A stretch of 64,000 bases of DNA from Castanea sativa (Eukaryota; Streptophyta; Magnoliopsida; Fagales; Fagaceae). The stretch is from the NCBI RefSeq assembly GCF_040712315.1, contig NC_134015.1:46580464-46644463 (forward strand). The letters run 5' to 3'. The notes beneath the pieces were generated by a model that saw nothing but the letters and a program-made list of their open reading frames with translations, had not been told where the DNA came from and did no database searches. Position numbers and translations under genes: made by a program. Shown here in pieces: positions 21,951 to 33,800 of this stretch; position 1 is the stretch's first letter; each line of letters begins with the position of its first letter.

Positions 21951-23616
21951 TCTACCTACCCAACCCAAAAAAGAAAAAGAAAAAAGAATATGCAATGTCT
22001 TTATCAAAGAAAAATAGGTAGTTTTTATCTCAAAGCTCATTTAGCATATGTTATAGGTAGCAGATTTTGGATTGGTAAAACTTGTTGCAAGAATAAATGA
22101 AGGAGATTTCCTAGCAACACATCTAGTTGGAACACCAGGCGACCTTCCTCCTGAGTAAGTTCTAAGCTGTTATTTTAATAGTACAACCATAAGTAGATTA
22201 TAGAAGAATTAGATTAATTCTCTCTTCATTGTCAGTATAATCTTTTCTTATTTACACTCAAATAAAGTAATTTTTTCTGACATTCTAAACTTAATTGAAG
22301 ATCCGTGAAGGAGCTCCAGGTGACCCCCAAAACTGATGTATTCGCATTTGGAGTTGTTCTAGCAGAACTGATAACGGGGCGACATGCACTTATTTGTGAC
22401 AGCAAGGAGACTAAATAGATGAAATCACTAATTACAGTTGTAAGTGAACAATTTCTTTACTCAAAGGATTCAATGTTTCAAAAAGTCATTGCCACAAATA
22501 GAACTTAAAATTGAAGCAAGTGACTAGGTCTAGGTTGAAGTGGAACCCAAATAAGATACTAAATTTGACTCACTGAACTACAAATTCCTGGCAATATTAA
22601 CTCTACCTACCGAATGATTTCTAAACACATGCTCAACTTTACATATTCACAAATCCATTTAATTCATATATAATTGTTAAATACATGTTTATGCAAGTGC
22701 TTTCACTGCTATCAATCAAACAAAAATCTTGAATGTCAGATTCATGTGGAAATATACATATAATCATATTATATTCTCCATCGATTCTTGGTCTTGCATA
22801 CATAACTAGATTAGTACTTATGTCATCACAGCCAGACAAGCCACTTCAATAATGAATCAATGATGCACAAGCTAAGTTTTGTTTCCATCACATGACCAGA
22901 TTAATAACGTTTTCCAAGATGAACACCCAGAGGGTGCTTTGGAAGCTGTCATAGATGGAAATCTTCGCGGCATTTACCCTTTTGAGCACGTATACAAGGT
23001 ATGCAAGATTTTAGATACATATATCAATATTGATATTATGAATGGTACAAATAAAAATAAATAAATAAATAAATCTTCAATAAAGACCTCCATGTAGGGA
23101 TGTTAGTACTTAGTATGGTACAAATAACAAACCAATAATATTTATAAAAAAAAAAAAAAAAAAAAATCATGGGGTGGGATCATTGAGTCAGCTCTTGATG
23201 TATTGGTAGAGAAATTAATAAGGCTCCAGGGAAGTTGAGTTTGGAACTTAATTTTATGAACTTCTTTTACTTATTTTCCTTCTCTTGCTTAGCCAAAGGG
23301 GTAAGGAAAATGTGCAAAATAGATGGAGATTAAAGGCATATATTTATATTGTCACATAATTATATTTATTTTATGACAATCTGTGAAGGAAGTTGCCTAA
23401 ATTTGTATTGTGACTGTTGCCCTCTGGATCATCATATAATTGTGTTCTCACAGATGGCAGAAATTGCTCAGTGTTGTTTGAGTGAAGATGCTGTTGACAG
23501 ACCAGAGATGAGGGAAATAGTTGTCATTATCTAAAGTGGTGACTTACTCCATAGAGTGGGAGGCATCCCTGGGAGGGAACAGCCAAGTTCTCAGTGGGCT
23601 GTTTAATGGAAGATGA

Positions 23617-24301
23617 AATAAGTCAAATAACTATTATATGTATGGTGTGATTAACCTTAAAATGTACTATAACTCTTTCTTTCTTTTTTCGATAATTCAA
23701 TAGTTAAGGGGGAAGAATCTAAACCCCGAATGTCTCTCTTGGAAACATTAGGGAGATTAATACTCTTTTGATATTTGATAACATGATAGAGTAGTGTGTA
23801 TTTAGTTATTTACCAAATTTTCAAGTTAGAATGCTCCAATTCCAAATCCTAAAGATGGAAATATGTAATTACTCTTTGTGGTCCTGATAGAGTTTAACAC
23901 TTAAAACTGTGTTCAACTTAGTTGTATTTGGTATTATCATAACTTGAGAGGACTTAGCAAATGAAATGGTGTACTTGTCTTAAAATATAAAGTCAGATAT
24001 GCCAGAAAAAATAGAAAGAAACTTGTTGAGGTGTGATATGAATTTTTAAAGTAACTTTGTCTAGACCTCTGGTAAGGCCATTTATATATAATTTTGTATT
24101 TCCACAAGTCGAAAAATCTTTGGCAAAGGAACAACATAATTATAGGATTTTTTTTTTGTTTTTTGTTTTTTTTTTTTTTTTTGTTGTTGAGGAATTTATA
24201 GGATTTTTTTTTTGTGCTGTATATGAAAAGTAGTGCAAGTATGGAGTATTTGAGCTACGTTTGGTGAAAAATGCAATTCAACATCAAACGTTTTCTGTGC
24301 T
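23617..24301. other. Downstream of the LYK3 pseudogene
   Basis: AT-rich spacer with poly(T) runs at 24150-24180. No gene is seen. Confidence 0.4.
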
Positions 24302-24310
24302 TAACAAAAA

Positions 24311-24491
24311 GAATAATGGTAGAGATACAAACTATTTTACAAAAGAATTTACAAACAGTTGATGTGGTAAGTGATTATTGGTAAATAAAAAAGTGATATT
24401 AATGGTGATCTAGATGAAAACGAATAAGAGGTTGGTCACATCAATATTTTGTAAAAATGTTGTAAAATAATTTGTATCAGTAGCATTACCC
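24311..24491. mobile_element. Short TIR element, 181 bp
   Basis: Inverted ends of about 50 bp ('gatacaaactattttacaaa' and its mirror) are flanked by the direct repeat taacaaaaa (24302-24310 and 24492-24500). The 9-bp duplication suggests a Mutator-type MITE. One end of the same family recurs at about 26275-26335. Confidence 0.65.
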
Positions 24492-24500
24492 TAACAAAAA

Positions 24501-25949
24501 AGCTTAATTGAGCGAAAAACATTTTTCAGAATATTAGATACTCAACAAAGTGATTCAAATAAATTCCACATCATAAAAATGTTTCTCAATAGTAACTTCT
24601 CTTTCATTCTCTCTCTTCTCACCACTTTCTCTCGTTTAAAATACAAATTGTTATAGTTGTTGACTAGTGTTGACTAACTATTATTTTTTAACAAATTTAG
24701 CCACAAAATTTGTTGTAGCATAATCTCACTTTCACAATTAATTTTTCACTTAAATTCCAAATTTTGGAGTTTGAAACTTCCTATTTGAGACGGCCAAATG
24801 GCCTTAAAATTAAATAGAATACATTTTTCCAATTTGGATATGTTTTCATGAGTGAGTTTAATTTGGTCACTCAATCACTTCAGAATTATAAAAAATAAGA
24901 TTGATTTTTCATGCGAACCAAAAAACATAGTATAATTTTTTATTGACTCATTTTTTGATTTGCAAGCAAATACGAGAAAACAAGTTTTTTTTAGAAAATA
25001 TTTGTATTTTCCAAAAAATGAATCATTTTCTAAAAAATATTTATTTGAAATAAGATTGTTGTAAGACCGACGGTCTTCTATGGTTTTAAATGTTAGGCTA
25101 TTGAAAAAAACAATAAAATGAGTATAGTTGAAATGAGAATTTTAAGATGGATAAATGAAAATACATAAAAACATAATATTCAAAATAATAAAATTTGCTT
25201 AAAATATAGATGGTCCTTAATCAATTCAATATATACATAAGCAGAGACCTCATGCAAAAGAACATGAGATTCCGCCATTTGGCGTATTCTTTGAGATTTT
25301 TTATATTTAAGCTTACACGTCAATAAAGTTTGCATTTACATCATAGTATTAATTAGTTTGTTGAATTACCTAATGGAGTAAATTTATATATATTAATTAT
25401 TTATAGTTTTTCTCAAAAAAATATATAATTATACATCAATTATTTATATTAAAGAATTTAAATGATTATTTTTTATAATATTTTATAAGGAAATACTTTT
25501 ATTTATAATCATAACAATTGATTTAAAATGTGACATACTTCTTTAAATGAGAAAATATTTTTCTTTATAATAATAATAATTGATTTAGAATGTTTAGTTG
25601 TTTTGATAACAATTGACACAAAAGCCATAAAAAAATTAAATATTTGTGAATTCACTACAATTAGTCATAACCAATTAGATTTCTTAACTTCTTTTAGTGA
25701 TATTATATATGTAACCAACATTGTAGTACTTATTCTATATAATTAAAAAGATTACTAATATAATAAATAAATATTTTTTATATTAATCATTTTAAGTGGT
25801 TCACTAATTATTTAAGTATAATGAAATTTTGATGTCATTTTTCTAAGATTTATATGGTCAAAAATTAATTAGAAATATGGTATTCTTGCACAAATTTAAT
25901 TACTTTTGCAACAATGGAAACAAGGTCCAACAAAAGGGATATAATAAAA

Positions 25950-25950
<1 letters not shown>
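24501..25950. other. Intergenic, very AT-rich
   Basis: No gene is seen. Composition is strongly AT with many short A and T tracts. Confidence 0.4.

Positions 25951-26015
<65 letters not shown>
25951..26015. repeat. (AT)n microsatellite
   Basis: About 65 bp of uninterrupted AT dinucleotide. Confidence 0.95.
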
Positions 26016-26018
<3 letters not shown>

Positions 26019-26439
26019 TTCCAGTTAGTAAAGTTACACTCGGTGTAATTTTACGAAAGTTACACATTTTGTTTACCGTAGATCTCTAAGCAATCAAACG
26101 GTTTAAAAAACACTATCTTACTTAATTAATAGGACATGTTTTAGTGTTCTCTCTTATTTATTGCAATAAATTATGAAATTCTATTCTATTTTATTATTTT
26201 CTCACTCTTGTTGAATTATTGTAAAAAAAAATTTAAAAAATAAACTCAAGTTTTCTCCATATTTAAAAGAATAATAATGCTACAGACACAAATAATTTTA
26301 CAAAATTTTTACAAAGTGTTGATGTGGCATGGTCTACATTAGCTTTTAAAAAAAATTATTGAAGGATATATCTTTATTTTTATTTATCAAAATGATATTT
26401 GTATAGTTCTAAAAAAATTATATTTGTATTTTTATTTTA

Positions 26440-26788
26440 GTAGGCATGAAATTGGTTTATTTATATCAATCACAATATCATGCAATTTTTAAATTTGTAA
26501 ACACATATAGTACGATCAAATTATTACACCACTCTTATTGTCTTTCTAATTTGTTATAAAATAGAACACTAATTATTACAATTTTTTAGAAGTAAAATTA
26601 TTGAAATATTGGAGGAAATTAACAAAGTAGCTGCACATTATGCAGATGACAAAAACATTACCAAATTCCTTATGAATCTCATCCAAATATTGCTCCATCC
26701 ACTGTGGGCGTACCATTTTCTTGATAAACCCCATCCAAATATCGCTACATTTGTTGTGGTGAGTTTCCATAGGAAAAATATATTTCAT
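26440..26788 (-). pseudogene. Distant relative of the hairpin-locus gene
   Basis: The minus strand reads WMEQYLDEIHKEFG followed by a GTAATG donor. This parallels the exon 2 end MEQYLQEIRETIG|GTAAGT of the genes at 3232 and 4038. To its left, 26455-26535 matches the flank at 4240-4345 in reverse orientation. This supports a dispersed family. Only this exon-like segment is readable; no start or other exon is recognised. Confidence 0.4.
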
Positions 26789-26796
26789 ATAAATAA

Positions 26797-28584
26797 GGTG
26801 GAAATACTATTTTCGTCCTTAAATTTTGACAATATTCTCATGTTGGTCCCTACTTTTTTATTTTACCGTTTTTAGTCCCTAAAAAAAAAAAAAAAATTCC
26901 ATTTTGATCCCTACCGTTACTCACTTAACAGATATATCCTACATGGCAAACGGTCCAACAGTAAATGCTGACGTATCCATTAAAATGATATTAAAAAAAT
27001 TTATTTGCATTTTAAAAAATGCCATGTTAGCAATTTAATTTTTTTTAAAAGCCACATCAGATAAAAATAATAAAAAAATTTCTAACCTAGTTATTTTTTA
27101 AGATAAGAAAAGAAATTAGTTAAATTAATTTTTTTTCTTTATTTTTTTGGATGAACATGAAGAACTCAGAACTATGTGTTCTTCATTTTCTTCCCTAACT
27201 AAGCTTGCCAAGAAAATTCTAAATTTACTTTTCTTTTATTGCATTTTCTTAGCAACCAAACCCATAAAATCACTCAGATTTACAAAATAAAAAAACATGC
27301 CCATAAAAATTTACAAAACAAAACACAAAGACATTCAACAATTACTCAAAGCCATTCAACAAGATTTTCTTATGCTTTGAAACCAAACACAAAAACCAAA
27401 CACAAAACTCAAACTGGTTCCCCTCCCTTGATATTCTCAAACCTTCCTCTCTCTCTCTCTCTCTTCCAAAACTCTCACAACTCTTTTTAACTCCATGGCC
27501 GGCCTCCTTCGCTCATCTCCACTGCCGCCGCCACCAAAACTAATGGTGGTTCATCGCCTCACCACCTCTGACCGACCCACTCTCACGAATTGTTGTCTCT
27601 CTCTCCCAAATAGGCAAGTCTCTCTCTTTCATCTCTCTATCTCTCAGCTCAGTGGTGCAGATTTAGATTTATGGGTTATGGGTTTGTGAGATTTGTTCAT
27701 CTGGGTTTGTGGCAGATTGGTGCACTGATCTATGGTAGATTTGTGGGTTGTGATTCCAAAGGCTGGGTTCGAGAGAATGGTGGGATTTGGAGGATGGTGG
27801 AGATCGGTGGGTTTCCAAGTTGGATCTAATTTTATGTTTCGATGGATTGGTGGGTTTCCAACTTGGAGATTGGTGTTGATTTTGTGAACAAAGAGGATGC
27901 AGATCTTTTAATTTTAGTGGGTGTATGTTGGGTTAAAATTTTTGAATATGCAAATCTGTTTCTAGATTTGATTGTTGGTGTATGTTGATTTATGGGTTTT
28001 GAATTTTGGTGGGTGTATGTTGATTTCTGGATTTTGGTTGGTGTATGTTGATTATTGTTTGATCTAAGTTTTGAATTTTGATTTGTTTGGTTATAAAGAA
28101 AGTACTGGAAAGGCAAAGAAAAGAAAATAGGAATTAATTTACTAAAAACATCAAGAACATGAACAATAAGAACACAAAAAAACATAATCTTCCAAAAAAA
28201 TAATGATAAGAAAAAAAATTTTATTTTAATTATTAATTATTATTTAAATAATTAAATAATAACTAAAATTTTATTTTATTTTAAAATAATAAAAAAAGAA
28301 AAAAGAATGATGTGTCTTTTTTTAATATTAAAATGCTGATGTGGCATTATTTAAATTTCAAATTAAAATTTATTATTATTATTATTTTAATGGACACATA
28401 GGCCTTATGAGTGTCAGCCGTATACTCCGTTAGTCACATAGGATATTTCTGTTAGAGAGGCGACAGTAGAGGCAAAAATGGAACATGTTTTTCAAAATAG
28501 GGACTAAAAGCGGTAAAAATAAAAAGTAGAGATCAAAGTGAAAATATGGTAAAAATGTATAGAGACGAAAATAGTATTTCCGCC
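26797..28584. mobile_element. Non-autonomous MULE with long TIRs, 1788 bp
   Basis: Ends ggtggaaatactattttcgt and its mirror continue as imperfect inverted repeats of about 200-300 bp. They are flanked by a near-perfect 9-bp duplication (tataaataa at 26788-26796, tataaaaaa at 28585-28593). The core (about 27180-28130) has a pyrimidine-rich leader, a short open frame (27495-27689, MAGLLRSSPLPPPPK) and a repeated phrase 'gggtgtatgttgatt' (27920-28060). The core looks like captured 5' gene sequence, but the parent gene is not recognised. Confidence 0.7.
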
Positions 28585-28593
28585 TATAAAAAA

Positions 28594-29393
28594 AAAAAAA
28601 TCATAACTTAATTATACTGGTTGCTTACCACTCCTTCAAGTCCTCCATGCAGATTTGAGATTTGGATCCTCTGGAAAATCCAATCAACATTATTCATGAT
28701 GATTGGAACAATTCTATGCATTATGTTGGCTTGGTTTCTTTGGGTTTGGCTGGAGAGTTGCTCTAGCTTTGTGTTGTATTTGCGTGGCTGTGAGGATTTG
28801 TGTGGGTATTGAGAGACTTTATAGGCTGAGAACGATGGAGAGAAGATTTTTAGGGGGAATAAAAAAGAAGAAAAAAATACAACAATTGTCTTGTTATTGA
28901 TGGAAGGATGAGAAAGATTAGCTTGAAATGATTTGTTCATTGTTAAGAGGAGAATGATTAATGTATCGATAACAAATAATATATTGAGTTATGTTGAGGG
29001 AGTGAAAAAAAGATAAAGGTAATCAAAAATAATATTAGTAGTAAAAAATAAATATTAATTAGAAAAGTAACATAAACTTTAGATAGAATAATATATTGAG
29101 TTATGTTAAGAGAATAAAAAAATATAGAGATAATTAAAAAGTAATATTAGTAGTAAAATTGACATATTAATTAGAAAATTAACAAATAACTAAACTTTTG
29201 GATATAATAGAATGAAGAAAAATAATACATGTAACCGATTTAACTATTTGTTGAGGAGTTATGTGGAGTTTAAAAACAATAAGGCACTTGCAAGTATAAT
29301 AGAAATCGTATCACATTTTAGTTAACTAAGTTCAAAATTCGCCTATACCAAATTATGTAAAGTTGTATAAAAATACATGGTTACTATAATAAT
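28594..29393. other. Intergenic, no gene seen
   Basis: AT-rich. A phrase 'taatatattgagttatgtt' occurs twice (28977 and 29090 regions), suggesting a local duplication of about 110 bp. Confidence 0.4.
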
Positions 29394-30050
29394 TGTACGT
29401 ACCCAAAATATGGTTATTGGGCTCAACCTCTACTTTGGGCTCACAATCTATTTGTATCGTGGGTTTAGGATTTCTTACTATGGGTGATCTTGTGCTCAGT
29501 GACACTAATGCTCTCCAGTTTCTACAATCCCTCCTCTCACAAAGTTGTTTTCCTTTCCCTCATAGTTTTGTCGTTCTTTTCTATCGATTCTCTCTCCAAA
29601 GTTTTCCAACCCCCTAACTTCTCATTCTAGTCTCTTATTTATAATGTAAGGTTAGTGGGAGTGTCATGATTATTCCTGTTTATTAGTGGAGATGGGGCTC
29701 CAATTTTATTGTTTCAAAGTGGATGTTTCATTGGGAGTGATAGTAGTGGCATTGGAACTGATTCCCACCTCCTATAGGCTGTTCAGCAACGATATTTCCC
29801 AAGGCCCTACCAAACAACCAAGACGTATACCTCCGAGCAATCACGTTCTCATCTGAGGCGCAGTTGACCGAGATCACAGGCCTAATGTGCCTTGGTCTAA
29901 GCACCGTGGCACGAGGTTCGGGCCCACGGCTTTGTGGGCCTAGGGCCTTACACGGATTAGGCCAGGGACCATACCATAGGGTCGGGATTGAAGGCCCAAA
30001 GGGCTCGGGGATCCTGTACCGCACAATAGCCATATGAATTTACACTAACA
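29394..30050. mobile_element. Probable solo LTR, another family
   Basis: A 657-bp block starts TGTACGTACCC and ends CACTAACA, with near-matching 5-bp flanks (ataat and atatt). Its right part (29750-30030) is clearly richer in GC than the surroundings. No internal region or partner LTR is present in the window. The boundaries are tentative. Confidence 0.4.
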
Positions 30051-30897
30051 ATATTTTATTTAAGAATGAAGGAAGAGAGTAGATAATGGTTATTAAAGTG
30101 CAAAAAAAGATAAACAATTAAAAAATTAATATTTTAATGAAATATAGCGTAATTTTTTTTTTAAAGATAGTTCAACTTATGTTATTCGCTTCTGATGAAA
30201 ACTTTTTATCGTCAGACTAAGACACCATTTGACGTCTACTCTCTTTATTATCAAATCAAGACACTAATAAATTTTTGGTGTAAGCAAAGATTGAACTCTA
30301 GATCTCTTTAACATCATCTATATAAGGTGTTTTGAAAAAAATGAGTATCTAAAATAATTTTTTTATTTTTTTAAATTGTTAATGTTCTAAAGTAGGTAGC
30401 TAGAGCTGATTATCAAAAAAAGCTAGCTAGAGCTAAAAACGACGCCGTGTAAAGAGTAGAGTTCTCTTCTAAACGATGTCGTACGGATAAGAAACTCACA
30501 TGTCGCTTACATTGGAAGCGAAACTTAACCAGTTGACACCAAAAAATCGAGCTCCATTTACATCTCTACACAGATTTACACGATGAGAGAAAGAGAGAAA
30601 AAGATGAGTATTAGCAACACACAGCTTTCTTCAATTAAATTCTGACAGATCGTTCAAAAAAAAAAAAAAAAACCTGCTTCAAAGTCCAAACAAAAATGGT
30701 TCAACATCGCAGAGTAACAAGTCGATTGTGCTTCAACCACACCATTTAGATCTACCTCTCTTCTCCTTCTCAATTAGCTCTGGTAATTAAGCTCCAGATC
30801 TCACCTATATAGCGCTTCGCTTCTCTCCAAACCCAAGCACTAATCTCTCATCAATTTTGATCGGATCCAATCCGATCTGATCCTCGAAAGCCTAAAA
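30051..30897. promoter_or_regulatory. AP1M2 upstream region
   Basis: The spacer before the AP1M2 start. A TATATAG element near 30806 and a CT-rich leader ('tcgcttctctcc') about 70-90 bp before the ATG are candidates for the core promoter and 5' UTR. Confidence 0.35.
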
Positions 30898-33800
30898 ATG
30901 GCAGGGGCAGTGTCGGCACTGTTTCTCTTAGATATCAAAGGCCGCGTTCTCATTTGGCGTGACTATCGCGGCGATGTCTCCGCCGTTCAGGCCGAGAAAT
31001 TCTTCGCCAAGCTCATCGAGAAAGAGGTAATTTTGCTCATTCTCCTGTGATTTCAACTTAGCAAAAGTGTTAAACTTACACTTCTTAGTTAAATTGAAGG
31101 GCAACAGAACTGTTATGTGGAAACTAAGGTTTAGTGGTTGGCTAATTGAGTATTTTGGTATGGTATCAGGGTGATCCGGAGACGCAAGATCCGGTTGTGT
31201 ATGATAATGGTGTAACCTACATGTTTATACAGCACAATAATGTGTTCCTGATGGCTGCGTCGAGGCAGAATTGCAATGCTGCCAGCCTTCTTTTCTTTCT
31301 ACACCGCTTAGTTGATGTAAGCTTCGATTGGTAATTAGGCACTAATAATGCATTCGTGTTCGCTTGTAACGGATCCAGATTGTTCGTTATGGTTGATTTC
31401 TATTTGGCAGGTCTTTAAGCATTATTTTGAAGAGTTAGAAGAGGAATCGCTTCGAGACAACTTTGTTGTAGTGGTAGGAGAGAATTTGTTAAACTTTGAT
31501 TGAATTTGATTGCGCCTTTGTGCTTAACTAGATGTGCCTTTTATGCTAATTACCTTGTGTTCTTGCCAGTACGAGTTGCTCGATGAGATTATGGACTTTG
31601 GTTACCCTCAGTATACAGAGGCGAAGATTCTTAGTGAATTCATCAAGACCGATGCTTATAGGATGGAGGTTACACAGAGGCCTCCCATGGCCGTAACAAA
31701 CGCAGTTTCTTGGCGTAGCGAAGGGATACAATACAAGAAGAATGAGGTACTACTATTTTGTCACGAAAACCACATATTAAATAAATTTGCTTGATTACTT
31801 TTTTGTCTTGCGTATAAAAGTTTGACACATTAGTTTGCAAGGATAATGTAGTGAAATTTGTAGTGTTAACATCACTCTTGATATTATGGGTTGTCAAGTG
31901 ATATATTCCTTTCTTCTTGTTTGTCAGGTTTTCTTGGATGTGGTGGAGAGTGTTAATATACTTGTCAACAGCAATGGACAAATAATTAGGTCTGACGTTG
32001 TTGGGGCATTGAAGATGAGAACTTATTTAAGGTGCGTTATCAATTAAAGTTATGAGATTTGAGTTTCAAGTAGACATTGTTGCTGCTGTTAGTTTCATTC
32101 AACTTCATTAATGTTTTAATGGTTTATCTCATAATTTCCTCACCAAATTTGTTCCTGAGGATTGACATGCGGAGTGAGTGAATGCAAATATTGCTATATT
32201 GGAGTGCCAGTTTAGGATGCCTTTGCAATAGACAACTCCATTTGTAATGAAAAATTTGTTCTCAAGGTTAATAGTGTAAGACCCAGTAAATTCTGTTGTT
32301 TCTTAAATTTGCATCAAAATGACATTTACACTCTCTTTGTTTATGGTGTCTCGTAGAGTAGAAAACACTAGTCAACAGAAAGCATAATTTGTGGTCGATG
32401 GAAAACAATCCCAATAGATTGGAAAACGTTGTCTGTGAACGTTTCCCACTTTTTAAAAGTGGTTTTGGGACATTATATACTCGACAAACTACCACAAATA
32501 AAATTTATACCATAAAAAACTTTCTCAATGATAGGATTCAAGTGATAGCCCAGTGCCAGCAGTTTGACATCCTTTATGGTGTCTCATGTCTAAGTTTTCA
32601 CCTGCAAACCTTTCTTTTCCTACTTAATTATATGTGTAGATTTTGAATATGGGGTCTATTCTTCCATTTGCGGCTTCCAAATGACCTAAAAATGGTAAAT
32701 ATTTTTCTATTTGGGATCTATTTTTGTGAATGAAAATTTATGTTCTAATAATTATTTGGAATCACAAAAGATATTAATGATTTTCTGTACTAGCAAAATG
32801 ATAATGTTTTGTTGGCTCATTTTTAGGTTTGCAACCAAACACAGGTAAATGAGTCAAATTTATAAAAAAAATGAGTCATTTTCTAGAAATGCGTCGTAAC
32901 AAATGGGTAAAGATTGTTGTAAAATGCACCAAATTTTTGGGTTAACATGCAAACAAATGGTGCTGATTGGTATGGTAGAATTACTTCATGGAAATCTAGT
33001 CATGGATTCCACATGTTCATTTCCCTGTCCGAATTGTTAGCTTTTAGGACATGCTTTTCTTCTTCTTTTTTCTTTTTTTTTTCTTTTTTTTAACAAGTGT
33101 GGACTACCTTGTGATCAGATTGACTTATCAGAAAGTCTGACAAAAATGTTTGTACATTCTAGTGATCCACACGCTTGCTTAATGCTTCATCCCTTTTATG
33201 GTTCTGTGGGCTTTATTTCTAAAGCTTATGCTAATTGTGATGTTTTTATATATACATCTCCAGTCTCCACCCTATCCTATAATGTAGGCAATTTAATCCG
33301 AGCTTTAAACACTTGGACTAGCACTTGATAGTTTAGTGTAATATTGCTTGCAGAAATATATTTCTTATCTAGCTTTCTCTACATCTGAGCTTGTTACTCA
33401 TCCTTATGTTCTGGTCAGTTTTAGCAGGATACTATAAATATTCATCAATTTGTCTGTTGCAGTGGCATGCCCGAGTGTAAGCTTGGCCTAAATGATAGAG
33501 TATTATTGGAGGCACAAGGTCGAGCAACCAAGGGAAAGGCTATTGATCTGGAAGACATCAAATTTCATCAGTATGTAGCTTAAGTCTTTGGTTAGTATTA
33601 AGTGCAAAATTGCTATCATTGCTGTAGGTTCTAAAGTAAATGCCAATTTTGGTCTAGGTGTGTGCGTTTGGCCCGGTTTGAAAATGATCGGACCATATCC
33701 TTCATACCGCCTGATGGAGCTTTCGATCTCATGACATATAGACTCAGCACTCAGGTTTACCTTTCACTTTACAAATGCTGTCGTTTCCTGTTTTTAGTTG

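Larger units (their letters stand above)
18701..23616 (+). pseudogene. LYK3: LYK3-type LysM receptor-like kinase pseudogene
   Basis: Ten exons can be followed: 18701-19355, 19790-19996, 20190-20348, 20463-20552, 20631-20736, 21463-21614, 22057-22154, 22301-22439, 22900-22998 and 23454-23616. The order is signal peptide, LysM ectodomain with CxC pairs (PCSCMD, PCGCIE), membrane segment (VIILAVGISLAVTLLSVSIL), then kinase. The kinase keeps the G-loop [24 protein letters not shown] and DFGL. Breaks are TAG at 19298-19300 in the LysM region, a frame problem at the exon 2-3 junction before RPVLFSPEE, TAG at 22416-22418 after CDSKETK, and a small indel near 23530. After the indel, EASLGGNSQVLSGLFNGR reads in the next frame. 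GTPGY is GTPGD. Intact relatives are plasma-membrane receptors for chitin-type oligosaccharides. Confidence 0.87.

Noticed and set aside
25877..26089. 70-codon ORF
   Set aside because: It is mostly an (AT)n microsatellite read as alternating Tyr and Ile.
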